A stretch of 47,454 nucleotides of DNA from an uncultured Eubacterium sp. GTDB taxonomy: Bacteria; Bacillota; Clostridia; Lachnospirales; Lachnospiraceae. The translations under genes and the position numbers were made by a program. The stretch is from positions 1-47,454 of the forward strand of contig CATLIX010000024.1 of assembly GCA_949959185.1 (NCBI GenBank), given 5' to 3'. The notes beneath the pieces are model-generated. The model was not told the DNA's origin. It did not search any database and saw nothing but the letters and a program-made list of their open reading frames with translations. Positions 25,539-34,403 of the stretch are shown here, piece by piece (positions within the stretch are counted from its first letter, which is position 1; each line of letters begins with the position of its first letter).

Positions 25539-27200
25539 ATGAAATCAAAACGTTTTGAAGTGTTGGCGAACCGCCCGGTAAATCAGGACGGTTACGTCAA
25601 GGAGTGGCCTGAGGTTGGTCTGATTGCAATGAACAGCCCCTTCGATCCGACTCCGAGCATCAAGATTGAAAACGGGCGCGTAACAGAGCTGGACGGTAAG
25701 TGCCGCGCTGATTTTGATATGTTGGATACCTTTATTGCAGACCATGCAATTCGTCTGGAGAATGCAGAAAAGGCAATGGCCCTGGATTCACTTGAAATTG
25801 CACGTAAAATTATAGATATTAATGTTTCCCGTAAGGAAATTCTGGATATTACACTTTCCATTACTCCTGCAAAACTTACTGAGGTTGTAGGAAAAATGAC
25901 AATTGTGGAAATCATGATGGGTATGACAAAGATGCGTGCCCGCCTGATGCCTGCAAACCAGTGTCATGTTACCAACGTTAAGGATAATCCTGTTCAGATT
26001 GCTGCTGACGCTGCAGAAGCCGGCGTACGTGGTTTTGCTGAAATGGAAACAACAGTTGGTATTGCACGTTATGCTCCGTTTAATGCAATTGCAATTATGG
26101 TAGGAGCTCAGGTAGGACGTCCCGGAGTTATGACACAGTGTGCTCTGGAAGAAGCTACAGAGTTAATGCTTGGTATGCGTGGTTTCACTACTTATGCTGA
26201 GACAATTTCCGTATATGGTACCGAGCCGGTATTCATGGACGGTGACGATACTCCTTATTCAAAGGCATTCCTGGCAAGCTGCTATGCAAGCCGCGGCCTG
26301 AAAATGCGTTTCACCTCCGGAACAGGTTCTGAAGTTCAGATGGGTTATGCAGAAGGCAAATCCATGCTGTATCTGGAAGCTCGCTGCCTTGCAGTTACCA
26401 AGGGCGCAGGCGTTCAGGGAACACAGAATGGTTCTGTATCATGCGTAGGCGTACCTGCCGGCGTACCGGGCGGTATCCGTGCAATCGCTGCTGAGAACCT
26501 GATTGCAATGCTGCTGGATCTTGAATCCACCACTTCCAATGACCAGACCTTTACTCATTCTGATCTGCGTCGTGTGGCCCGCAGCGTACCTCAGTTCTTC
26601 TCCGGCACCGACTACATATGCTCCGGTTATTCTGCTACACCGAACTACGACAATATGTTCGCAGGTTCCAACTGGGATGCGGAAGACTATGACGACTGGA
26701 ATATTATCCAGCGTGATATGAAGATTGACGGTGGTTTACAGCCTGTACGTGAAGAAGACGTTATCAAAGCCCGCAACAAAGCAGCACGCGCACTTCAGGG
26801 TCTGTTCCGTGAACTGGGCCTGCCGCCAATTACAGATGCGGAAGTGGAAGCAGCTACTTATGCAAACGGTTCCAATGATATGCCGGATCGTAACGTAAAT
26901 GAAGACCTGAAAGCAATTGAAGATATGATGGCACGCAATGTAACGGGTGTGGATTTTGTTAAAGCTCTTGACAAGTCAGGATTCCCGGATGTGGCACAGA
27001 ATATTTACAATATGCTTCGCCAGAAGGTAGCAGGCGACTATCTCCACACAGCTTCTATTTTTGGAGACAATTTCCATGTATTGTCTGCTGTCAATGCGCC
27101 GAATGATTACCACGGACCGATGACTGGATACCAGATCAGCGAAGAGAGATGGAAACAGCTCAGCGATATTCCGAATGCTATTCGGCCGGAAGACATTTAA
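25539..27200 (+). CDS. pduC: Diol/glycerol dehydratase large subunit PduC
   Basis: 553 residues, full length. It is the alpha subunit of the adenosylcobalamin-dependent dehydratase, which turns 1,2-propanediol into propionaldehyde (glycerol into 3-hydroxypropionaldehyde). Key residues fall at the same numbers as in the Klebsiella oxytoca enzyme: Gln141, His143 (NQCHVTN), Glu170 (EMETT), Glu221, Ser301, Asp335, Gln336 (NDQTF) and Ser362 (CSGYS). The TIM-barrel substrate and potassium sites therefore look intact. The start has AGGAAGGAG upstream. Sequence alone does not settle whether propanediol or glycerol is the preferred substrate, but the full pdu gene set favours propanediol. Confidence 0.96.
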   Translation: MKSKRFEVLANRPVNQDGYVKEWPEVGLIAMNSPFDPTPSIKIENGRVTELDGKCRADFDMLDTFIADHAIRLENAEKAMALDSLEIARKIIDINVSRKEILDITLSITPAKLTEVVGKMTIVEIMMGMTKMRARLMPANQCHVTNVKDNPVQIAADAAEAGVRGFAEMETTVGIARYAPFNAIAIMVGAQVGRPGVMTQCALEEATELMLGMRGFTTYAETISVYGTEPVFMDGDDTPYSKAFLASCYASRGLKMRFTSGTGSEVQMGYAEGKSMLYLEARCLAVTKGAGVQGTQNGSVSCVGVPAGVPGGIRAIAAENLIAMLLDLESTTSNDQTFTHSDLRRVARSVPQFFSGTDYICSGYSATPNYDNMFAGSNWDAEDYDDWNIIQRDMKIDGGLQPVREEDVIKARNKAARALQGLFRELGLPPITDAEVEAATYANGSNDMPDRNVNEDLKAIEDMMARNVTGVDFVKALDKSGFPDVAQNIYNMLRQKVAGDYLHTASIFGDNFHVLSAVNAPNDYHGPMTGYQISEERWKQLSDIPNAIRPEDI

Positions 27201-27218
27201 GAAGGAGGTGTGAGAGAT

Positions 27219-27893
27219 ATGACTTTTGACGAAAAAACACTGCGTAGCGTCATTGCAGAAGTAATTAAAGAAATGGCCAGCCCGTCAGCACCTGCAGCAG
27301 CAGCGCCTGCAGCAGCACCTGCACCCTCAACCATACCTGCAGCCGGAAAGATGACTCTGACCGAGCAGGGTGATGCACCAAAGGGCGTAGCTCCCGACGA
27401 GGTAGTCATCGGTCTGGCACCGGCTTTCGGTGTTTATCAGACCGAGACCATTATTCATCAGCCTCACGATAAAGTACTTCGTGAGATTATTGCCGGAATT
27501 GAGGAAGAAGGATTAAAATGGCGTGTGGTACGCGTATACCGCACCTCTGATGTTTCCTTTATCGCTCACGATGCGGCTGAATATTCAGGATCAGGCATCG
27601 GCATCGGCATTCAGTCCAAGGGTACCACGGTAATCCACCAGAAGGATCTTCCGCCCCTCAGTAACCTGGAGCTGTTTTCACAGGCTCCCCTGATTGAAAT
27701 GGAAACATTCCGCCAGATTGGCAAGAATGCTGCCAAATATGCGAAAGGTGAGGCTCCTACGCCGGTACCGGTTCGCAATGACCAGATGGCACGTCCTACC
27801 TATCAGGCGATTGCGGCATTGCTGCATATTAAAGAAACGGAACATGTTGACAATGATAAGCGACCTCAGGCTGTCGCAGTTTCATTCCAGTGA
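27219..27893 (+). CDS. pduD: Diol dehydratase medium subunit PduD
   Basis: 224 residues from ATG 27219; GGAGG is nine bases upstream, and the GTG at 27210 touches it. An N-terminal amphipathic helix ([18 protein letters not shown]) looks like the PduD encapsulation peptide and is followed by an Ala/Pro-rich linker (about 22-42). The core is a Rossmann-type domain that contributes to cobalamin binding, with motifs [29 protein letters not shown] and [14 protein letters not shown]. It forms the (alpha-beta-gamma)2 enzyme with PduC and PduE. It lies 18 bases after pduC. Confidence 0.95.
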   Translation: MTFDEKTLRSVIAEVIKEMASPSAPAAAAPAAAPAPSTIPAAGKMTLTEQGDAPKGVAPDEVVIGLAPAFGVYQTETIIHQPHDKVLREIIAGIEEEGLKWRVVRVYRTSDVSFIAHDAAEYSGSGIGIGIQSKGTTVIHQKDLPPLSNLELFSQAPLIEMETFRQIGKNAAKYAKGEAPTPVPVRNDQMARPTYQAIAALLHIKETEHVDNDKRPQAVAVSFQ

Positions 27894-27907
27894 AAGGAGG
27901 CATAATC

Positions 27908-28417
27908 ATGGATCAGGAACTCTTAATGAAACAGATTGTAGAACAGGTTATGCAGGCCATGAACAACGGTGGGTCCCCATCAGCTCCCGCTGCCTCTGCC
28001 GGCGGCAAAGTTACATCTGAGAATTATCCTCTGGCTGAAAATATGGCCGATAAAATTAAAACACCTACCGGCAAACCTTTCACTTCTCTGAGTTATGACA
28101 AGGTAATTTCCGGTGAAATTACAGCAGACGACATGCGTATTTCCCCGGAGACTCTGGAAATGCAGGCACAGGTGGCAGAATCCGTAAACCGCGAAGCATT
28201 TGCAGGAAATCTGCGTCGTGCGGCTGAACTGATTGCTGTACCGGATGACCGTCTGCTGGAGATTTATAATGCATTACGTCCTTACCGTTCAAGTAAACAG
28301 GATTTGATTGATATTGCCAATGAGCTGGACCAGAAATATGGTGCCAAAACAGCGGCTGCTCTCGTTCGCGAAGCTGCTGATGTTTACGAACAGCGCGGCA
28401 GATTAAAGAAATTCTAA
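27908..28417 (+). CDS. pduE: Diol dehydratase small subunit PduE
   Basis: 169 residues from ATG 27908, with AAAGGAGG upstream. The N-terminal helix MDQELLMKQIVEQVMQAMN resembles an encapsulation peptide and is followed by a flexible linker (about 20-45). The all-alpha small-subunit domain follows (DMRISPETLEMQAQVAE, AAELIAVPDDRLLEIYNALRPYRS). It is slightly longer than a minimal small subunit because of the peptide and linker. It completes the dehydratase with PduC and PduD. Confidence 0.94.
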   Translation: MDQELLMKQIVEQVMQAMNNGGSPSAPAASAGGKVTSENYPLAENMADKIKTPTGKPFTSLSYDKVISGEITADDMRISPETLEMQAQVAESVNREAFAGNLRRAAELIAVPDDRLLEIYNALRPYRSSKQDLIDIANELDQKYGAKTAAALVREAADVYEQRGRLKKF

Positions 28418-28444
28418 GATTCTGCAAAGTTGGGAGGTTCCACT

Positions 28445-30271
28445 ATGAAAATTGTTGCAGGCATTGATATTGGAAATGCGACAACAGAAACAGCTCTGGC
28501 AAGGATTGACGGAAATCGAACGGAGTTTCTGGCCAGCGGCACAGTACCCACAACAGGTATCAAGGGAACCCGGCAGAACATCAATGGCGTCGTCCATTCC
28601 CTGACCAGCGCCATGGAACAGGCGGGCGTTGAGATAACAGAGCTTTCGGAGGTATGTCTGAACGAAGCGGCTCCGGTTATCGGTGACGTAGCCATGGAAA
28701 CCATTACAGAGACCATTATTACGGAATCTACCATGATTGGACATAATCCCTCTACGCCTGGCGGTATGGGCGTCGGCGTAGGGGAGACAATCCTGCTTTC
28801 TCAGCTTGCTTCTGCGGCAGGCGGGAAAGACTATATTGTGGTAATCCCTGCCAGTGTGGATTTTGAAGATGCCGCAAGGATGATTAATGAAGGCTCTGTG
28901 GGCACACGACAGGTAACCGCGGCTATTGTTCAGCGGGATGACGGCGTACTCATCCACAACCGTCTGCACCATAAGATACCCATTGTTGACGAAGTATCCC
29001 TGGTGGATAAAGTTCCGCTGGGTATGCGTTCCGCAGTGGAGGTAGCCGGTGTGGGCGGCGTGGTGGAGGTACTCTCCAATCCATATGGGATTGCAACGCT
29101 TTTTGGCCTGTCTTCGGATGAGACGCGGCAGGTGGTTCCCATTGCCCGTGCATTGATTGGAAACCGTTCTGCAGTGGTAATCAAAACTCCCGCAGGCGAC
29201 GTGAGGGAGCGGAAAATCCCTGCAGGCCTCATTGAATTCTACGGCCAGAACCGAACGGTAAAAGTGGATGTGGATGCAGGAGGCGAAAAAATCATGCAGG
29301 CTGTGGAATCCCTTCCTGCCCTGGAAGATGTCCGGGGAGAGCCGGGGACAAACGCAGGCGGTATGCTTGAAAAAGTCCGCCAGGTTATGGCGAATCTGAC
29401 AAAGCAGCATCCAAAGGATATTCATATTCAGGATTTGCTGGCAGTAGATACATTTACACCTCAGAAGGTCCAGGGCGGTCTGGCCAACGAATTTTCACAG
29501 GAAAACGCAGTGGGAATTGCGGCTATGGTTAAGGCTGACCGTCTTCAGATGGAGGCAATCGCCAGAGAGTTTTCAGAACAGATTAACATTCCGGTCAAGG
29601 TCGGAGGCGTAGAAGCCGATATGGCTATCCGCGGAGCTCTGACCACGCCGGGAACCAATAAACCTCTGGCCATTCTGGACATGGGTGCAGGCTCTACCGA
29701 TGCATCAATTATCAATCGGGAAGGGGAAATCCACTCCATTCATCTGGCAGGTGCGGGCAATATGGTGACGCTTCTGATTCAGTCGGAGATGGGGCTGGAT
29801 AATTTTGATACCGCAGAGGATGTGAAGAAATACCCGTTGGCCAAAGTGGAAAGTTTTTTCCATATCCGGCATGAAAACGGAACCGTTGAATTCTTTACGG
29901 AACCGCTGAGTCCTGATATTTTTGCAAGGACAGTTATTCTGAAAGAGGGTAAGATGATTCCGCTGGAAGGCGACTGGTCTATGGAGAAAATCCGTCTTAT
30001 CCGGCGACAGGCCAAGAAAAAGGTATTTGTAACGAATGCTCTGCGTGCACTGGCAAGAGTCAGCCCTACCGGTAATGTCCGTGATATTCAGTTTGTTGTA
30101 CTGGTAGGCGGTTCTGCTTTGGATTTTGAAGTGCCGCAAATGGTTACGGATGCACTGTCACAGTATAAGGTTGTGGCAGGCCGCGGCAATATCCGCGGAA
30201 CAGAAGGTCCACGTAATGCAGTGGCAACAGGACTGGTACTTTCTCTGACGGAGAGGGGGGAGCCGGTATGA
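28445..30271 (+). CDS. pduG: Diol dehydratase reactivase large subunit PduG
   Basis: 608 residues from ATG 28445, with GGGAGG upstream. It has an actin/Hsp70-type ATPase fold: phosphate-1 motif GIDIGNATTETAL, a second nucleotide motif LDMGAGSTDASI, and QFVVLVGGSALDFEVP near the C-terminus. The family uses ATP to expel damaged cobalamin from inactivated dehydratase so that fresh adenosylcobalamin can bind. The stop overlaps the pduH start (ATGA at 30268-30271), as expected for a 1:1 complex. Length matches the family. Confidence 0.95.
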   Translation: MKIVAGIDIGNATTETALARIDGNRTEFLASGTVPTTGIKGTRQNINGVVHSLTSAMEQAGVEITELSEVCLNEAAPVIGDVAMETITETIITESTMIGHNPSTPGGMGVGVGETILLSQLASAAGGKDYIVVIPASVDFEDAARMINEGSVGTRQVTAAIVQRDDGVLIHNRLHHKIPIVDEVSLVDKVPLGMRSAVEVAGVGGVVEVLSNPYGIATLFGLSSDETRQVVPIARALIGNRSAVVIKTPAGDVRERKIPAGLIEFYGQNRTVKVDVDAGGEKIMQAVESLPALEDVRGEPGTNAGGMLEKVRQVMANLTKQHPKDIHIQDLLAVDTFTPQKVQGGLANEFSQENAVGIAAMVKADRLQMEAIAREFSEQINIPVKVGGVEADMAIRGALTTPGTNKPLAILDMGAGSTDASIINREGEIHSIHLAGAGNMVTLLIQSEMGLDNFDTAEDVKKYPLAKVESFFHIRHENGTVEFFTEPLSPDIFARTVILKEGKMIPLEGDWSMEKIRLIRRQAKKKVFVTNALRALARVSPTGNVRDIQFVVLVGGSALDFEVPQMVTDALSQYKVVAGRGNIRGTEGPRNAVATGLVLSLTERGEPV

Positions 30272-30630
30272 ATGCTGCCCAGATTGCAATGACAAAACCT
30301 ACCGTACATGTACTGTGCAGTCCGGATGTCCCGGAAAAGGCTTTCTGGCAGTTACTCTACGGAATGGAAGAGGAAGGCGTTCCCTGTGAAACCTGGACGA
30401 AAACGGAAGGGGATGCCCTTTCTCTGGCATGGGAAGGCGCGCAGGCTTCCCGTCTGGGAGTAGGTGTCGGAATGGACGGACAGGATGCAGTTCTGCATGT
30501 CTCCAAATTTGATGCCGGACAGCCTCTGTTCCGGATTCCGATTCGCTCTTCCGGGCAGGTACGCATCCTTGGAGCAAATGCAGCACGACTGGTAAAGAAG
30601 TTACCGTTAAAGCCTTTGGAAGGGAGGTGA
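30268..30630 (+). CDS. pduH: Diol dehydratase reactivase small subunit PduH
   Basis: 120 residues. The small reactivase subunit resembles the dehydratase medium-subunit fold and displaces it during reactivation. Recognisable segments are GMEEEGVPCETW, ASRLGVGVGMDGQDAVLHVSKF and VRILGANAARLVK. It overlaps pduG by four bases. AAGGGAGGTGAGG at its end serves as the ribosome site of pduK. Confidence 0.92.
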   Translation: MNAAQIAMTKPTVHVLCSPDVPEKAFWQLLYGMEEEGVPCETWTKTEGDALSLAWEGAQASRLGVGVGMDGQDAVLHVSKFDAGQPLFRIPIRSSGQVRILGANAARLVKKLPLKPLEGR

Positions 30631-30634
30631 GGGC

Positions 30635-31459
30635 ATGAAGAAAAGTTTGGGGCTCATAGAAACACAGGGGCTGGCTGCCGGTATTGAAGCGGCAGACGCA
30701 GCGGTGAAGTCAGCTAACGTGAAGCTGATTGGATATGAGCTGACAAAAGGCGGAGGCTGGACCACCATAAAGGTTGAGGGCGACGTGGGAGCAGTAAAAG
30801 CTGCGGTAGACGCAGCCCGGATGGCAGCCGCTAAAGTAAACCAGGTAATAAGTACGCGCGTGATTCCCCGTCCCTCTGCCGGACTTGACATGCTGGTGTA
30901 CAGTCCGGATACTGTCGGGGGTCCGCAGACGTCAAAGGGGCCGGATACGCCGAAGCCTCCCACACCGCCAAAGGGCTCGAAGAAGGTAAAAGAGGAATTG
31001 CCGAAGGAGCCGGAGGGACAGGAGACAGAGCAGACCGTCCCGGCGCCGGAACAGGCAGAAGAAATAAAAGAGCCGAAGGAAGCTCCTGTGCCGGAAACAC
31101 CTGCGGAGAACACTGAGGAAAAATCAGAACCGAAGGTAACTGAAGAGTCAAAACCGGAGAATGCAGAAGCGCCGGAGGAAAAATCAGAACCGGAGGTAAA
31201 TGAAGAATCAAAACCGGAGAATGCAGAAGCGCCGGAAGAAAAGTCAGAACCGGAGGTAACTGAGGAATCAAAACCGGAGGGCGCAGAAGCGTCGGAAAAC
31301 ACAGAAGCACCGGAAGAAAAATCTCAGGATACAGAGGATTCTGAAACGGAAGATGCTCAGGAACCTCAGGAACCTGTAGTTCCGAAACCCACCAGAAAAG
31401 CAGCCCAGAAAGGGCGTAAGGGAGGAAAACGGGGCAGTAAACAGGAGACGACAGAATAA
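30635..31459 (+). CDS. pduK: PduK-type shell protein with a long charged repeat tail
   Basis: 274 residues. The N-terminal ~90 are a BMC domain (SLGLIETQGLAAGIEAADAAVKSANV, with a glycine-rich pore loop TKGGGWTT). The next ~180 are unusual: a Pro/Lys linker (about 95-128), then a Glu/Pro/Ser/Lys-rich acidic region with three 20-residue repeats (EEKSEPEVTEESKPENAEAP type, coded by 60-base repeats at 31115-31294). The end is strongly basic (TRKAAQKGRKGGKRGSK). Salmonella PduK is about 160 residues with a much shorter extension. The tail should be disordered. It could tether the shell to the cell interior, to other compartments or to cargo; that is inference. No Fe-S cysteines are seen in it. 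Confidence 0.88.
   Translation: MKKSLGLIETQGLAAGIEAADAAVKSANVKLIGYELTKGGGWTTIKVEGDVGAVKAAVDAARMAAAKVNQVISTRVIPRPSAGLDMLVYSPDTVGGPQTSKGPDTPKPPTPPKGSKKVKEELPKEPEGQETEQTVPAPEQAEEIKEPKEAPVPETPAENTEEKSEPKVTEESKPENAEAPEEKSEPEVNEESKPENAEAPEEKSEPEVTEESKPEGAEASENTEAPEEKSQDTEDSETEDAQEPQEPVVPKPTRKAAQKGRKGGKRGSKQETTE
31115..31294 (+). repeat. Three 60-base in-frame tandem repeats within pduK
   Basis: Units at 31115-31174, 31175-31234 and 31235-31294, each beginning GA(G/A)GAAAA(A/G)TCAGAACCG and each coding 20 residues. Units 1 and 2 differ at only a few bases, which indicates recent duplication and possible copy-number variation between strains. A partial fourth unit (GAAGCACCGGAAGAAAAATC) follows at about 31304-31323. 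Confidence 0.92.
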
Positions 31460-31480
31460 GACAGATTGGAGGTTATCGTT

Positions 31481-31756
31481 ATGGGTGAAGCTCTTGGCAT
31501 GATTGAAACAAAAGGTCTTGTTGGAGCCATTGAAGCAGCCGACGCCATGACAAAATCAGCAAATGTAACGCTGATTGGTTATGAAAAGATTGGTTCAGGT
31601 CTGGTGACCGTTATGGTACGCGGAGACGTGGGAGCAGTAAAAGCGTCTGTGGATGCAGGTGCTGCTGCCGCTGAAAAAGTAGGCGAGATTGTATCACAGC
31701 ACGTTATTCCGCGTCCTCATACAGATGTGGAGAGAATCCTTCCGAAGGATCTTTGA
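31481..31756 (+). CDS. pduJ: Microcompartment hexameric shell protein PduJ
   Basis: 91 residues from ATG 31481, with TTGGAGG eight bases upstream; the earlier in-frame ATG at 31466 sits before that site. It is a single BMC domain with pore KIGSGL, nearly identical to PduA through its middle section. PduA and PduJ are functionally similar in Salmonella and expression position matters. Here too pduJ sits after pduK. It is probably the most abundant shell tile together with PduA and PduB. Confidence 0.93.
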   Translation: MGEALGMIETKGLVGAIEAADAMTKSANVTLIGYEKIGSGLVTVMVRGDVGAVKASVDAGAAAAEKVGEIVSQHVIPRPHTDVERILPKDL

Positions 31757-31771
31757 GAGGAGGGATAAGCC

Positions 31772-32422
31772 GTGGAGAAAAGCCAATACGCACAGGAAGA
31801 GTTCCTGCGTCTTTTAGTGAGACTGGTGGTAGAGGAACTGTGCAAATGGGAACGTTCTGTTCCTGTTGGCGTTTCTAATCGCCATGTTCATCTGAACCGG
31901 GCTGATATGAATACACTGTTTGGGGAAGACAGTGAACTGACGCGGGTAAAAGAACTGGGACAGCCGGGTCAGTACGCTTCTGCAGAGACAGTGACCAGCC
32001 AGGGTTCCAAAGGTGAACTGAAACGTATGCGTGTACTTGGCCCTCTGCGTGGAGAATCTCAGGTGGAAATTTCCATCGGCGACGGTTTTGCCCTTGGTGT
32101 GCACCCTCCTGTCCGGGAATCCGGTCAGCTTGAGGGGACGCCGGGCATAAAAATGGTTGGGCCGAATGGGGAAGTGGAACTGAAGAGAGGTGTCATCGCC
32201 GCTCTTCGCCATATCCATCTCGATCCTGCAACTGCAGAACGTATGGGAGTACACGACAAACAGATTGTTCGGGCGGAGATAGGAGGTCTGCGCGGCGCAG
32301 TGCTGAATAATGTATTGATTCGCGTGTCTGATAAATTTGCCCCTGAGATGCACATTGACGTGGAGGAGGCCAATGCTCTGGGCGTGAAAAACGGCGACCG
32401 GGCATATATTCTTCCGGATTAA
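31772..32422 (+). CDS. pduL: Phosphate propanoyltransferase PduL
   Basis: 216 residues from a GTG start with GAGGAGG upstream. It converts propionyl-CoA and phosphate to propionyl-phosphate, recycling CoA within the compartment. Metal-binding histidines are visible at SNRHVHL (His38, His40), RHIHLDP (His147, His149) and PEMHID (His194), in the two beta-barrel PduL domains. The N-terminal helix (about 5-25, YAQEEFLRLLVRLVVEELCKW) is likely an encapsulation peptide. No propionate kinase (PduW) gene is present in this window, so the acyl-phosphate must be used by a kinase elsewhere. Confidence 0.94.
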   Translation: MEKSQYAQEEFLRLLVRLVVEELCKWERSVPVGVSNRHVHLNRADMNTLFGEDSELTRVKELGQPGQYASAETVTSQGSKGELKRMRVLGPLRGESQVEISIGDGFALGVHPPVRESGQLEGTPGIKMVGPNGEVELKRGVIAALRHIHLDPATAERMGVHDKQIVRAEIGGLRGAVLNNVLIRVSDKFAPEMHIDVEEANALGVKNGDRAYILPD

Positions 32423-32442
32423 GGGCAGTGGAGGAAGTGCAT

Positions 32443-33270
32443 ATGGGTTGCGATATCACGCAGTGCAATGAGACACTGCTTGAATTTGAGAATCTGATAG
32501 AGAACGGCGAGAAAAAAGACTGGGAGGGCACTCTGCGTACCGGCGTGGACCTGGGCACTGCGAACATTGTACTGGCGGTAGTGGACGAGGAAAACAGGCC
32601 GGTGGCGGGTGCCACTTTCCCATCAACTGTAGTCCGGGACGGCATTGTGGTGGATTATGTGGGAGCTGTTCAGGCTGTAACCAGGCTGAAAGGCCAGCTT
32701 GAGGAGCTGTTAGGTGAGACACTGGATGCGGGAGCCTGTGCGATTCCGCCGGGAATTCTGGCAGGTAATGTAAAAGCCATCGGTAATGTGGTAGAGTCAG
32801 CCGGATTTCGGCTGACTGAAATTGTAGATGAACCTACTGCAGCCGCAGCTGTGCTGGGTATTACGGACGGTGCGGTAGTGGATGTGGGAGGCGGAACCAC
32901 CGGAATCAGCATTCTGGAGAATGGGAAAGTCATTTATACCAGTGATGAGCCTACGGGCGGTACCCATATGACTCTGGTGCTGGCAGGTTTTTACGGATGC
33001 AGCACACAGGAAGCTGAGATAATGAAACGTGATCCGGCTCAGGAATCCAATGTATTTCCTGTGGTAAAACCGGTGGTGGAAAAAATGGCTGCAATCGTCA
33101 AACGGAGTCTGGAAGAATACCCCGTAGACACAGTCTATGTGGTAGGCGGCGCATGTTGCTTTACTCAGTTTGAGGAAGTTTTTGAAAAGTATCTTGGCAC
33201 CCCTGTGGTGAAGCCGGCAGCGCCGCTGCTGGTCACGCCCCTGGGCATTGCCATGAGCTGTACCAAATAA
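32443..33270 (+). CDS. eutJ: EutJ-type Hsp70-like ATPase
   Basis: 275 residues from ATG 32443, with GGAGG eight bases upstream. An N-terminal stretch of ~30 residues precedes an actin/Hsp70 ATPase fold: TGVDLGTANIVLAVVDE, IVDEPTAAAAVLG, VVDVGGGTTGISI and VYVVGGACCFTQFEE. The Hsp70 substrate-binding domain is absent, as in EutJ. Its role in compartments is unproven; a chaperone for enzyme or shell assembly is the usual suggestion. It is placed between pduL and pduM, a gene order found in Firmicutes such as Lactobacillus reuteri but not in Salmonella. Confidence 0.9.
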   Translation: MGCDITQCNETLLEFENLIENGEKKDWEGTLRTGVDLGTANIVLAVVDEENRPVAGATFPSTVVRDGIVVDYVGAVQAVTRLKGQLEELLGETLDAGACAIPPGILAGNVKAIGNVVESAGFRLTEIVDEPTAAAAVLGITDGAVVDVGGGTTGISILENGKVIYTSDEPTGGTHMTLVLAGFYGCSTQEAEIMKRDPAQESNVFPVVKPVVEKMAAIVKRSLEEYPVDTVYVVGGACCFTQFEEVFEKYLGTPVVKPAAPLLVTPLGIAMSCTK

Positions 33271-33283
33271 GGGGGTGAGGACG

Positions 33284-34123
33284 TTGACTGAGCAGGAACA
33301 GCGTGTCCATAACATTGTAGCGCAGGTGCTTGCGGAACGGGTGGTAGAAAAACTCGTGGAACGCCAGAAACAGGCGCTGGTAGTTTATACCGGATCAAAT
33401 ATGGGCCTGGAACCTGGTCTGGAAAGTCTGCGGATGCTGCGCCAGGAAGAAGGATTTACCTACCGGGTACTGCTGACGAGGAGCGCTGCCGGAATATTGG
33501 ATGCTTCGGCAATCCGTTCCGCCCTGGAACCGGAGGAGTTTTGGGTGGAAAAGCCCGGAGATTCGCCAGAGGCTCTGACTGCCCGATACGATACCATTCT
33601 GGTTCCTGCTTTGACGGTGAACACCGCAGCCCATGTGGCTGCATGTATGGCGGATACCCCGACCGCTGCGATTATTCTGGACGGGCTGATGCGCGGAAAA
33701 AATGTGATAGTGGCTGTGGACGGCTGCTGTCCGGATAACCCGGAGCGGGCGCGAAGGGGATTTCGCATGACAGAAGCTCTCAAGGAAAAAATGCGGGAGA
33801 ACAGAGATGCTCTGAAAGATTTCGGAGCATTGCTGACAACTTCGGAGCATTTGCGGGAGACGGCCCTGAAAGCCATCATGAGTTTTGTTCCCGCACCTGT
33901 TTCCGGAAAACCGGAACCGAAAATGCGTACGGAAAACAGGACGAAAGCGGGAATGGATGCAGGAAAGTTCCGGGCGGTGCTGGAAGGACGTGTGTTTAGT
34001 ATAAACCATATGAAGTCTTATCCGGATCATGCTGTAATCATCGTTCCAAAACGGACAATCATCACCCAGCTTGCGTCTGATGAAGCTCGCAGACGGGGCA
34101 TTCGCATAGAGATTGAATCATGA
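33284..34123 (+). CDS. pduM: PduM-like protein with an N-terminal flavoprotein-like domain
   Basis: 279 residues from TTG 33284; AAGGGGGTGA lies eight bases upstream, while the GTG at 33275 is inside that site. Residues ~1-25 form an amphipathic helix like an encapsulation peptide. Residues ~30-150 resemble the PF02441 flavoprotein fold (VVYTGSNMGL, LLTRSAA, DTILVPALTVNTAAHVAACMAD). The last ~50 match the Salmonella PduM C-terminus in pattern (VFSINHMKSYPDHAVIIVPKRTIITQLASDEARRRGI). Salmonella PduM is about 163 residues and is needed for proper compartment structure. A flavin cofactor is inferred, not shown. Confidence 0.78.
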   Translation: MTEQEQRVHNIVAQVLAERVVEKLVERQKQALVVYTGSNMGLEPGLESLRMLRQEEGFTYRVLLTRSAAGILDASAIRSALEPEEFWVEKPGDSPEALTARYDTILVPALTVNTAAHVAACMADTPTAAIILDGLMRGKNVIVAVDGCCPDNPERARRGFRMTEALKEKMRENRDALKDFGALLTTSEHLRETALKAIMSFVPAPVSGKPEPKMRTENRTKAGMDAGKFRAVLEGRVFSINHMKSYPDHAVIIVPKRTIITQLASDEARRRGIRIEIES

Positions 34124-34136
34124 GGCAGGTGGAATA

Positions 34137-34403
34137 ATGTATCTGGGAAGAGTAATTGGAACTGTAGTTTCTACCAGTAAGAATGAGAATCTGATTGGCA
34201 TGAAGCTGTTGATGGTTGAAAAACTGACAGAACGTCTGGAACGGGAAGGCTCAACAGAAATTGCGGTAGATTCCGTAGGAGCTGGTACCGGAGAAATTGT
34301 AATTGTTTGTAAGGGCAGTTCAGCCCGTTATGTATTTGGTGATGGATCGGCTCCGGTGGATACATCCATCGTGGGTATTGTAGACTCTGTGGAGGTGAGC
34401 TGA
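34137..34403 (+). CDS. pduN: Microcompartment vertex protein PduN
   Basis: 88 residues from ATG 34137; GAGGCAGGTGG is just upstream, and the in-frame start at 34113 would overlap pduM with no ribosome site. It is of the EutN/CcmL family, pentamers that cap the vertices of the shell. Visible family motifs are YLGRVIGTVVSTSKNENLIGMKLL, DSVGAGTGEIVIVCKGSSAR and TSIVGIVDSVE. The stop overlaps the pduO start (ATGA at 34401-34405). Confidence 0.92.
   Translation: MYLGRVIGTVVSTSKNENLIGMKLLMVEKLTERLEREGSTEIAVDSVGAGTGEIVIVCKGSSARYVFGDGSAPVDTSIVGIVDSVEVS

Noticed and set aside
28403-29425. A 340-codon minus-strand open frame within pduG
   Set aside because: It lies entirely opposite the confidently identified pduG gene and is Cys/His-rich in the way shadow frames usually are.
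30607-31302. A 231-codon minus-strand open frame with SDFSSGASAFSGFDSS repeats
   Set aside because: The repeats are only the reverse reading of the 60-base repeats in pduK.
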